The notes beneath the pieces were generated by a model. It saw only the letters and a program-made list of their open reading frames with translations. It ran no database searches and was not told the DNA's origin. A stretch of 64,000 bases of DNA from Amylostereum areolatum (lineage: Eukaryota > Basidiomycota > Agaricomycetes > Russulales > Stereaceae): contig SAXG01000023.1 of NCBI GenBank assembly GCA_012932865.1, positions 499,559-563,558 on the forward strand, read 5' to 3'. Below are positions 21,712 to 31,566 of the stretch, one piece after another (the stretch's first letter is position 1; every line of letters starts with the position of its first letter). The position numbers and the translations under genes are program-made.

Positions 21712-23273
21712 TCCTGTGATTCCAGGATGTCCTTCAACAGCGCTACTGCCTGCTCCTTGCCTTCCGCGTCTAGATCCTTCAGCTGGCGAGTGATCGCCGC
21801 GATGGTTTTGGATGGGTCGGGAGCTGCTTTCGCAGTGGGTGGAGCCATGCTCGTCAGTGGGGGAGGGGCCTTAGATCCAGTCTCCACTGCGCCTACCCGT
21901 CGCGCGCTCGAGTCGCGGTTGGGGCAGTCGCGAGAGACGTGACCGGCCTGTCGACACATGAAGCACCTGCCCTCACACATCATCTTTGCGCGCTCATCAT
22001 CTGTCAGCTTTGCAGGGCGGGTTGAGGTGTTGGTGAAGGCGCCGACTCGGCGCGACGAGGAGTCGTTGGCCGAACCGTTCGAGGTGAGCGCGACAGCCCC
22101 CTTGGACTGACTGCTCTTCCTCTCCGGTTTCTCCTCGAGCCATTGGTGGTTGATGCGGCAGGCGCGCTCCTTCTACTCCGTGAGGTCAGTGGGGAATGGG
22201 TACGACCGGGCCACCTGCTTGCCAAGTTCTCGCTGCAGTCCTTTCTTGAAGAAGTGGATCAGCACTTCCTCATCATACTCCGTCATAGTTGCCAGCAGTT
22301 CAAACTCGGTGATGAAGTCAGTGACGTCCCGAGTAGTCATCGTGAGCTCGTTGATCTTACGCTGGGCCTCCATCTTCGGTTCGATGGGTACGAAGTCCCG
22401 ACCAAACCTGTCCGAAAGCTCCTTGTAGGTGCTGTAGTGGAGCTTTGGGGGTGTTTCACCGGAGTCCTCGGCTTCTTCCTTCTTGTCCTCGTCGGCAAAG
22501 AGCTCCATGCGGCGGTGCGTGGCCCAAGAGTTCGCCATGTCTCCCTCCATCAGGCTGAGGAGGAGCATCATCTTGGCATCATCTGTAGTGTAAACATCTT
22601 TGTTAACACGAAGGAACATGCGGAGCTCTAGGGAGAATCGGATGGTGTCGCGTCTGTCGCCCTTGAAGGGCTTCGGCTTGGGGCCGAGCTCGCGCTTAGA
22701 GGCGGTCGAGGGTTTGGTTTCTTCGTCGGGCATTTTGTCAGCGGGGAGGGCGATGTCGAGGGATCGGGTGAAGGCTGCTTCTTGTTGGCGTCGGAGTTCC
22801 TTGCGATGTTCTTCAGCTTCGTCAAGCTCGATTTGGACTTCACGCACAACTTGGAATTCGAGGGGTGTGATGAGTTCCTGGTTGTGTCTCCAAACCCAGA
22901 GATCCTGAACAGGGTTTGCACTAGAGGGTTGCCACTCAACTACTGTGCGCCCTGGTGTTCCTTGCCGGTTCCGTCGATACGCGTACCACTTCCTGGTGAC
23001 GCTGTCGAACTTGAATCCTCTGGGGGGGAAGAGGACGGTAGATCGGCGGGGCGGTGGGGAAGAGGATGCTGGTGGGTCGATGAAGGCGGCAAGGACGTCG
23101 GTTGCAAGATCAAAGCCTTCGTCTGTGAGATAGTTGCCTCCTTGAAAGTACCAGTCTTGTCTGCTTTCTTTGGGAGGGTTGTGGGCCCAATGTACTGGTC
23201 TCTTGGTGTCTAGGGAGGTGAGGACGGAGTACTCGTACGGACAATAGTTGCGGAAGATACCCGGGGGAAACAC
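21705..23273 (-). pseudogene. gag of B1 (one nonsense codon)
   Basis: Gag with, in order, an N-terminal domain (KWYAYRRNRQGTPGRTVVEW near 22975), a charged coiled segment (DEAEEHRKELRRQQEAA), capsid-like region (FKGDRRDTIRFSLELRMFLR to HFFKKGLQRELGKQVARSYP) and one CCHC knuckle (CFMCRQAGHVSRDC near 21930-21970). A TAG at 22173-22175 replaces the Trp of the B2 protein (AEWKERAR). The first ATG in the gag frame is at 22732-22734 (MPDEE); the upstream frame is open for at least 180 codons but contains no ATG. Conservation of this upstream part in B2 argues that it is translated. Confidence 0.85.
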
Positions 23274-23665
23274 GGGGGTGGGGGGACGGGTGAAGGTTTG
23301 GGAAGCGATGGTTCTAGAAGAAGTCGGCCGCGACGGGGCGACAACCGAGGAGTTTCTGGGTGAGGTAGCCGGCTTTTATAGCCTGGCGGATCTTGTGTTC
23401 GAGGTGACGGTGGCGGAGGGTCTTGCCCTTGATAGTGGGATGGAGGACTGGTGGCGGGGTGGATTCCGGTGTGGGGATTGCGAAATTGTAGACAGTGGGG
23501 AAGTTGTGTCGGATGATCGATGGAGGTAGATGGGTGTTGGAACAGGTGTGCCAGGTGGGGGAGTGAATTGAGAATTCGAACCGGTTCCGATCTACGTCAA
23601 AGCACGCAACAACACGAGCGTAGAGGCAGAGGATTGTCTGCCTACCGTGATCGTGATTCCAGCGC
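22735..23665 (-). other. ATG-free stretch in gag region of B1
   Basis: No CAT on the plus strand, so no ATG on the sense strand, for 931 bp. The opposite strand has many ATGs. The nearest upstream ATGs (23666-23668 and 23705) open one short uORF. Confidence 0.8.
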
Positions 23666-23920
23666 CATCGTATATGCGGCAATTGACTCCGTGGACCTTC
23701 CAGGCATGTTCCCTACAGAGGAGTTTGAGAGCTCGTATGTGATCGACGGTGGCCGTGTTTGCTCGGGGCCAGGGGAAGGGGGCGTTGCGATCGGGGTTGA
23801 ATGCTTGGAGATTGAAGGTGAGAAAGATCGGTTCAGCGGTGGGTTCCAGGGTGGGGGTTTTTAACGTCGTAGAGACGGCGAGAGAGGTATAGGGGAGAGG
23901 GGTGCGAGGTAGGCGTAGGG

Positions 23921-23930
23921 TAGACTGTCC
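23921..23930 (-). promoter_or_regulatory. self-priming primer-binding site of B1
   Basis: On the sense (minus) strand GGACAGTCTA lies 3 nt after the LTR end. It is the exact reverse complement of TAGACTGTCC inside the LTR (complement of 24069-24078; also 55161-55170 in B2), about 35 bp downstream of the TATA box. Confidence 0.7.
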
Positions 23931-23933
23931 AGG

Positions 23934-24357
23934 TGTCAGAAACACAGTTTATGAGACCGATGGAACCGCCTAAGTCGCGACAATGGGAGGAGCAAGAGAG
24001 AACAGATGAATTTGAGAGTGTCAGGCCTAGGGTAGTGCAACGTGCGCTACAGTACCGTATGACGAGATGGACAGTCTAGGGAAAAGGGAAAAGAGACACT
24101 GTCCTTATATACAAGTGGGAACGATGATGCGATGTGATGCAATATTGGTGCGAGCGGGGGGAGACAATAGGAAAGGAGTCATGGGGCGGAGGACGGGAGT
24201 CCGGAGCGATGACATCATAGATAAGGATGTGGAACCCCGCTCAGAAGTCCGGGCAATGACGTCATTGGAGCATGTGATGCGAAGGAAAGTCATGTGCCGT
24301 GACGCGTCGTGTGTATGAGGTCTGCAAACAAAGAGAGAAATGGAACGATCCGTGACA
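23934..24357 (-). repeat. 5' LTR of B1
   Basis: 424 bp, on the sense strand TGTCACGGATCG ... CTGACA. Intact in length; it serves as the reference for the interrupted 3' LTR. Confidence 0.9.
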
Positions 24358-25250
24358 GTCTTGACGGTAGTTGCAGAATACTTGCAGGAACTGTTCGAGG
24401 TTCTGGTTTTCACGTTCGGTCTGGCCGTCTGTCTGTGGGTTATACGCTGCGCTAAGGGCAGACTTGATCCCAAGCTTCTCGTTGAGCATATGCATCACCT
24501 GTCCAGCAAATTGGGGTCCACGATCTGAGATGATCTTGTCTGCTAAGCTGTAGTGTCGGTATACCTTGTCGAAGAGAATGTCGGCTGTGCCATTGCTGGT
24601 GATCTTCGTTGTACATGGGGTGGTAACCACCATCTTGGTGAGGCAATCGACCACAACATTGATGGCATTATAGCCTTCGCAGTCAGGGAGCTCGACAATG
24701 AAGTCGGTAGAGATGATGCCAAATAGTCAATTGGGTACTTTGTTCGGGATCATGTCAACGTGGGGTTGGCTGCTCTGTGTCTTCGTCGACTGGCAGGTTG
24801 CGCATCCTGCTACGAAGTCGTGGACAAAGACAGACATGCCAGGCCACCAATATTCACGACTCACAAGTTCGTAGGTCTTGAAGTGGCTGGGGTGTCCAGC
24901 CAGGGGTGATTCATGGTACATTTTGACAATGTCGTGTCGCAACTTGTCGTCTGCAGGGACATATACCTTTCCTCTGAACAGGACTAGGCCTTCTTCGTAG
25001 TTCCATTCCTGGAGGTTCTTGACGAGCGTATGTGGTCCGTTTTGTAAGATGGTGTCCAGGGCTTGAACAACCTCGATGTCCTTGGTTTTGCAGTCACGGA
25101 TACATCATTGGAGTTCAACATTACCAAGGGAGGTTACTGCTCCTGACCTTGTTGTGCGTACCTGGAAGTACTTGGGGTCGAGCGGATGCGCTCCTTGTTG
25201 TCATTTTCAACACCATACTGTGCTTGGATCGTCGAGACATTGGGTCTGGA
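24358..25250 (-). pseudogene. B3: integrase fragment of another B-family element
   Basis: On the minus strand it starts in the RNase H-integrase linker (near 25250) and runs through the zinc module (YHESPLAGHPSHFKTYELVS) into the integrase core (ISDRGPQFAG). It stops abruptly after FCNYRQD, where the B1 LTR begins. A TGA at 24727-24729 replaces the CGA of B2. Many substitutions (R to H, Q, C) reflect CpG transitions. No LTR of its own is present. Confidence 0.88.
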
Positions 25251-26015
25251 CCCCATGGTGCACCAAAGTCCATTGTCACGGTGAGTGGACGCGCACATTC
25301 GCCGATGGTGACTGGCAAGCGGACGTCGGCCGACGCCGCCTGGTTTAGACAAGACCCGGGCGGTGTGGGGTCGGCCGATGCCGGGCTTTCCAGTGGTATA
25401 CAACCAACCTCGTCAACCTCGGCCAAACCGAAGGGCTGTATCGGGGCGGCCAAAGCTTGGCCATCCAGCGAGGGCATCCCACCTCGTTGGGGTCGGCCGA
25501 TGTGTTCACCGCATCGGTGGGCCCATAGGGGGGATTCTCGCGTCAGCAGGGAAATTTTGCCATTTCTGCCTAAATACACGCAAATTGCACCCAATTATCA
25601 CACCGAGCACCTGTACCGCTCGCTGGCCAGAATTCCTGGCAGCAGCGGGGGACATTTTGCGGGTTTTCACCCTATATACGCCCAAATTGCACCCAATTAT
25701 CACACCGGGCACCTGTACCTCTTGCCGGGTTGCTGTGCAGGGGGTGATGGAGCCTCCTATTCATCGACATGATGGGAGTACTCCGTAGAAAGTTTCGATT
25801 TCCCTCCCTCCTCCGTACGGATTGTCCTTCGCGGACGGCAACTCTTAGCCCCTGGCGTGTTCCCGGCGTGTTTCCTGGCGTGTGGCCCCAGGTGTGGCCC
25901 CGGCGTGTGGCCCAGCTTGTGCCCCGGGTGTGGCCCGGCATGTGGCCCCGCGTGTTCCGGTGTGTTCTTCCGGCAAGTGCCTCCCTGCCACCCCATTTCT
26001 CCATCTAGCCACCAT
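25251..26015. repeat. degenerate repeat region (direct duplication and GTGTGGCCC minisatellite)
   Basis: No gene. Three features: (a) GTCGGCCGAYG occurs at about 25339, 25369 and 25493. (b) A 45-bp segment (AAATTGCACCCAATTATCAC core) is present at about 25571-25616 and 25674-25720, a direct duplication with about 104-bp period. (c) 25853-25960 is a degenerate 10-12-bp minisatellite of the word GGCGTGTGGCCC. Part may be the remnant of an unidentified transposon that ends B3 at 25250. Confidence 0.7.
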
Positions 26016-27106
26016 TCAGGACTGATGATTTGAGCCATCACACCCCGGTGACATCAGTGAAACCACACCCGAGGTTGCCCGCCAAGGACATTGATACAAG
26101 CAGAAGGCAATAGAACACAAGTACTCTACAAATTCTCCTCCTCTGTGGCAAGTCGTTCCAACCACTGAGCCAATCGGCCAACCCGTTACAATCCTCATCT
26201 GCTCATGCACCATATTCTGATGAATCCCCTCCGTGAGTCCCACGGACGCCAGCCGCTCTGCCTGCCTCCTTATCCACGCCTTCCAGGCCATCCCTTTTAC
26301 GTCGCGATTTCCTGCATTTCAACATCAGCTTTTGGGTACTGACACCCTCGCCGAGGAATGCAGACCTCGCCGACATTTGTCGCCAAGTGGGGAGCGGAGA
26401 CTCACCTCGCAAGCGCCATGTTGATGACCTGGGTGAACCCCGGACGTCGTATTCACCTTCGTCAATCCAGGTCCACCAGGTTGGGAGATGGAGAGCGGGG
26501 GTAGTGTGTTGGTGCTGCCCTGCCTCGCCGCGGTTGCGGAGATATCTGCCCAAGCCCCCTCCGCCTCGTAGAAGTAGAGGTAGACGGCGTGGAGGTGTGC
26601 GGTACGGACAGGGGTAGCCCCGAAGTCGACAAAGGCCGACGGCGAGCATGCCCATATCGGAGGGAATGAGCGCCGAGGGGACAGTGGGGAATCACCTTAC
26701 CATTTCATACTGTACGAGGTCTTGACGCCTTGAGGCTGTCCCATTCCCAGGAGAGAAGAAACGATGTGCCCCGCGTATCCATGAAGGCTTCGGGGCAAGT
26801 GAGGTGTGCAGCGGCACAGCGAATCCTCCAGTTGAAGACGTCGATGAGGACTTGGAGAAGTCGGCGCGTCAGCGTCATTGCGGACATATCGGCGAAGATC
26901 TCCATTGCCTCGCCGGGCACTCGGTGAGATGGGGCAGCCTGGAAAGGGCGGGCGGCTGCATCGAGTGGACAGTGATGGACATGTTTTGGGGATTTGGCGG
27001 GGTGGGGATGGCTGTGAATGGAAGGAAGGAGGAAGAAAGGAAGGAAAAAAACGATGAATGCGGGTGGCCTATTATCTATTGAGGGAAGAAGTCCGCCAGC
27101 GGCCAA
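26016..27106 (-). pseudogene. decayed multi-exon host gene, unrecognised
   Basis: Minus-strand segments have fungal-like third-position C/G bias but cannot be joined cleanly. One segment at about 26705-26910 reads IFADMSAMTLTRRLLQVLID and onward (TCPEAFMDTRG). A second at about 26410-26640 reads HAVYLYFYEAEGAWADISAT and ends at a clear donor (GAG|GTGAGT). A third is at 26016-26291 (WKAWIRRQAERLASVG). No AG acceptor that restores the frame was found between the first two. Function is unknown; it could be a real gene with an exon structure I misread. Confidence 0.35.
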
Positions 27107-27138
27107 GAGGACAAAACAGGCGGTTCATTGTTGGCCGG

Positions 27139-27586
27139 TGTCATGAACGGTCTATAATTTCTTTTACTTTACATCGGTTACACGCTTAGGACTTATCGGC
27201 TTATCACTGGTCCGGCTCCACTTCGGCCCGGACCCGGTTCATCCATATCCCACCCAGGCCCACGTGACTCATCTCGCCCGGGTCTGACTCCTTTCCCCTG
27301 ACTCATGCTGTAAAATACTGACTCATGCTGTGCTCTTTACATACGACTGCTACTTAACTTGGTCTGCTTACTGATCGCCCTGTATTGGTTGCTTACCTAA
27401 GTTCTCTCCTCTCATGTATATAAGGTCCCTCTCGCTGTACATATTCCCTATCTCGAGCTAGTTAATTCTACCGACTTGCTTGCTTTCCCTTGTCTGTTGC
27501 TGTGTCTGATCGGCTCCCCTCCGTCGTCCTTATCTTCTAGTCAGCTGTGTTGTAACTTGGTGCTGCCGCACTAGTCGTTGCTGACA
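27139..27586 (+). repeat. 5' LTR of A2
   Basis: 448 bp, colinear with 9947-10404 but with about ten missing bases and many substitutions. Confidence 0.9.
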
Positions 27587-28990
27587 TAAGCTCGAGATCT
27601 GTTTACTCTTGCACCACCCTACGACCGTCCCTACGGGCTGTAGAGTAGTAGTGTAGTACCCGTGGTACTGACTTGTTCTTCCCTCGTGCTGCCCTAGACC
27701 GTTGCCCCCAGAGTACGCAACTCGTACCCTGACATTGTGGTCGTGTGCACGTATACCGGTGCCGGCTTGACGTTTCCTCGAAACGTTACACCTACTCAAG
27801 ACTCTCCAATACCAGGAGTTGAAAGTCAGAGGTGACAGTAGAAGGTGCACCTTTGGTGATGAGAACGAGTAAAAGCGGCGAAAGGAAAGCGGTTTAGGAA
27901 GTCTTTGGGCTCGTGTCCCCTAGACGAAGAGACAGCCAAAAGGTCGAGAAGACTGAGGCAGACCATCTTGTGATTTTCGTAACAGAACCACCTTCCCCGA
28001 CAAAATCTTCCTTGCCGCACAGAGTAACCATTTCAGCTGGGGGCTCGTGCATGGAAGATTGGCACTTGCAAGTACAAGAATTCATCCCCATCAGCGACGA
28101 CGCTATCATCTCCCTCATCAACGAGTCTAAAGACCCTTGGGCCTGGCACAATTGGAAGGTCGCGCTCGGGTAGAAGAACTCGAAGACTTGTCATAGATGT
28201 CCATTTCTATTGTCTCAAAATAAGAGAACAAGAAAACGGAAACCGCTACGTCCATTCCGCCGTACGTCACATACCGCTACAGACTCGAGCAAACCCCAAA
28301 ATCCTTCTACATGCCCAACGAGAAAATACCTGGGACATCGACACACCCACCGCTCCTTACACAGGCAACACCCCGATCCCACACCAGAGCCAGAGGTAAA
28401 GACCTCACCCACTTATAAACAATTCCTCGTTCGGGACTCTCAACGGCTCCGACTCCAGTTCTGACTCTGACCAACGACGCCGAGGACGAAAACTGCTACA
28501 TATATCCCCTCCTCTAGGCTTCACTGAACAAGGAAACGACTTCTTTGTCCAACTCGGAGACACCACTGTCGAAGTCGCCTTTGTAGCAACCCCAAACAAG
28601 TGGCATCAGTTGGTACTTCGCCAATGAAAGCCAAGACGACCTCACTGAAGGGGACTTCAACCTCATCGCGCCTCCGCCCTACCACCTGTCACCAACGAAG
28701 ACTTCTCCGACCTCGACGAACCAATCATGGCTGCCCAGTGGATCCGCACCGACCCCCAACCCCTCTCCCTGCCGAACTTGCCAACTGCCCGAAATCGGTG
28801 GAACATGGAACATAGTCATCGGCCAAATGGGCTCTCCCATCCAACACATGAATAACGGACACGACAATGCATGGTCATGGAAGGTAAATGGCCAATGGGT
28901 GCCATCCTGCCGTACTTGTTGCCACCCTTAACCTGCCACCCCCCACCATCAACGTCACCGCCCCCCCCACCTCACCGTCAACCCCCCTGC
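27139..28990 (+). mobile_element. A2: truncated copy of chromovirus A (5' LTR and part of gag)
   Basis: The 5' LTR 27139-27586 (448 bp, TGTCATGAAC ... CTGACA), the same self-priming site after it, and a gag region similar to 10405-11840 of element A with many small indels. It stops at CCTGC, exactly where the LTR of C1 begins. The matching right half (from CCTGCGGTCACTG as in A at about 11850) is absent from the window, so it was lost after C inserted. Confidence 0.9.
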
Positions 28991-29492
28991 TGTTACAACT
29001 CCAATAAGGTTACTCCTTTTTCCCTCCTTATCGGAAGGACATTGCTAAATGACGGATTACGACATGTGGCCCCAGTTCGTAACCGTCTCGACGACGCGAC
29101 CACAACGGTGCCACAGATTGTACACCGTCTCAACGGCATAGCCACGACGGTGCCACAGTCTCGTTCTGTAGATACTTGATACAAACGTCGCTCAATGTAC
29201 ATATGTTTACTCGACCTCTTTCTTATAAAAGGGGCTCAACGAACGAGCTATTCCCCAGCTGTTCTCTTTGTAATACAGGACTGTTCTAAATAGAACCTCC
29301 TTTAAAAAGCTATAAAGAGAGACCAAAGTAACTAAGTCGAAAGCTCGCCTAAGTCTTCCGTGAAGACTTACTGCTCGCTTATCGACCTCCACCTTCGCAT
29401 AAACGAGACGTCTGGATCACCTGATCCCACTTCTCACACGTACGAGTACTGTAGCCTGAGCCGCTTGTACGTGATAAGGACCGTCCTTAACA
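28991..29492 (+). repeat. 5' LTR of C1 (type 1)
   Basis: 502 bp, TGTTACAACT ... CCTTAACA. Its U3 resembles the LTR at 44174-44713, not the one at 38615. TATAAAAG at 29224-29231. The R-start word here is AGCTGTTCT, one base short of AGCTCGTTCT in the other LTRs. Confidence 0.9.
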
Positions 29493-30286
29493 CTAGAACG
29501 AGCTCTCCTCTACATTAGCTCACCCTACAGTTTGGCGCAGAGCGTCAAACGAAAACATCCACCACGGAGTCAGCGGAACAACCCGCTGAAAAAAGACCAT
29601 CAGATTTTGAGATCCCTCAACTCCAATCAAATTGCAGTCGGAGATTCCCCAACCGAAACGAAGATCATCGCTGGACATTTGATCCCTATAATCTCATTTT
29701 TACTACGACGGAGCCCTCATCGCAAAGGAAAGCAAAGGGACATACGTATACCAGTGGAACCCACCATATACAGATACAACTTCCCAGCAGCAGAATACTA
29801 AGGATAGATCCAAAAGAGAAAAAGAAGACGGAAGCTACGACAACTCACATTGGAAGCGCCCGATTATTCAAGACCCATATCGGGCCCCTCTATCAGAAGA
29901 ACTCTGGAAACACCCGGACGCACAGAAAGTCGAAGAGAAGCCTTACGCCGGGAATATTAAGGACTACTGGGAATTTGATCCAGATACCACACAGCCGTAC
30001 AACAACCCGAAACACAGAACCCTCAAACCGAACTTCGGCATCCTCAAGAACCCGCAACAACTACACCGCCTCCAGAGGAAACCGCGCCAGAACCTAAGAG
30101 AACTATATCAAGCCCCCAAATTAAGTCCGATTCCGGAGGAAGTGAGAACGCAGCCCATCGAGCACAGCAGCAAAGAAAGGAAGAAACATACAGAGAACCA
30201 ACAAGATCCCCAATCACCTCCGATATCTTGGAACCACACGAGGAAGACAAGGGAATCTATTCGGAAGACCAGAGAACGTCACGACA
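29493..30286 (+). other. ATG-free leader of C1
   Basis: No ATG in any plus-strand frame from the LTR end to the gag ATG at 30287, although CAT is common on this strand. This part differs from C2 by several percent, so the property has been kept in two separate copies. The self-priming site AGAACGAGCT is at 29495-29504. Confidence 0.85.
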
Positions 30287-31566
30287 ATGGGAGACACTAC
30301 CACCTCGATACCCAACCCCGCGCCACACTTAGCAATGTCCCCCCTGGAGAAACTAGTATACCGCTCCAGACGCCTGCAACTCCAACACCAGCCGATCCCG
30401 CGAAACCAGGACATAAGGCTCGATTCCCCATAGGATTCGGTTTAGGCGAACCAATAGGATGGAAAGCACCATCACCGCAACCATCATCGCCTTCTGACCG
30501 ATCAGCTGATAATGAGAAAGGAAAAAAGGTTCAGGACTATGTATTCGGAAGAGGAGCAACCGCAGATCTTCCGGAAGGACCGAGACACCCACCATGGCAT
30601 TCACCACCGGGAGGAACAGGAACGATTGGATCTAAACCCGAAGACAAAGACAAAGGATTCAAACTGAACGCGCTAGGAGTGTACGACGGAAGAGACCGAG
30701 CGAAGGCAGCAAAATTCATTGAACAATGCGTACTTCGCTTCATAGCATTCCCCAACGCATACAAAACCAACATGCGTAAGATAACCTTTGTACTCTCGCA
30801 TCTCACAGATGGACCCGCCCTTCACTGGGCGTCCCTCTTAATAAGCAAGATCGATAAGACACGAGAGCGCGGCCATAGATCCAGAAAGGTATCTTCCATG
30901 GACAGGATTCCGTGACTACTTCTTAGAAACCTTTGGAGAAATAGACCCGGAAGAGACGCTAGATTCAACATACAGCGCCTGGAACAAGGCACTATGGAAA
31001 CCAAAGATTACATCACGGTCTTTAGAGACTATGCTATGGAAGCCGGTTACGATCATAAAGCATTGATCGACCAATTCAAGAGAGATCACATCTCGAACGA
31101 TATCGACGAATGGTATGAACTCGCACTGCGCATCGATAATAACTGGCGAGAAGCTCAAGCATTCCAACGACATTATACGAGACCAATGAACCCGACGAGT
31201 GATCTCACCCTTCTATACAAGAAACCACAGACGTACGTTCCATTCCGAAGAGGAAACGGAAATAAAGGGACGTTACCACCGCCAGGGCCGCTCAAACCGG
31301 AAACAATAACCGAAACTTCAGACGACTTACCCCGCAAGAACGTACCGAACTCCAGAAATCAGGATCATGATTCTATTGCCGAAAGCCAGGACACATCTCC
31401 AGGAACTGCCCAGAGAAACGTACCCAAACAACGATCAATGCACGAACAGCGAATCTAACAGAGGAAGAATCCCCGATTGATCAGATCACCAAGCTTGTGA
31501 ACAAGATGGACAGTGAAACGTTCGCACGCAACTGCCAACATGTTCAAAGACAATCAGGGTTTTTGA
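30287..31566 (+). pseudogene. gag of C1 (single-base frame breaks)
   Basis: Same Gag as in C2. It starts MGDTTTSIPNP and carries the capsid-like region (DRAKAAKFIEQCVLRFIAFP) and the CCHC knuckle, but one-base insertions or losses near 30331, 30873, 30950, 31271 and 31530 shift the frame. gag would end at TGA 31564-31566 in the TTTTTGA string 31560-31566. Confidence 0.85.

Larger units (their letters stand above)
9742..24357 (-). mobile_element. chromovirus B1 (Ty3/gypsy, minus strand), interrupted by element A
   Basis: Ty3/gypsy element read on the minus strand: 5' LTR 23934-24357, gag, pol with chromodomain, 3' LTR split into 9742-9946 and 17467-17684 by element A. LTRs start TGTCA and end TGACA. 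The two LTRs differ at many transition sites (about a dozen in the first 205 bp), so the insertion is old. The outer flanks do not match (gcgcg left of 9742, gtctt right of 24357), so one end may come from ectopic recombination with another B copy. gag and pol carry several nonsense changes and B1 is certainly dead. Confidence 0.88.
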
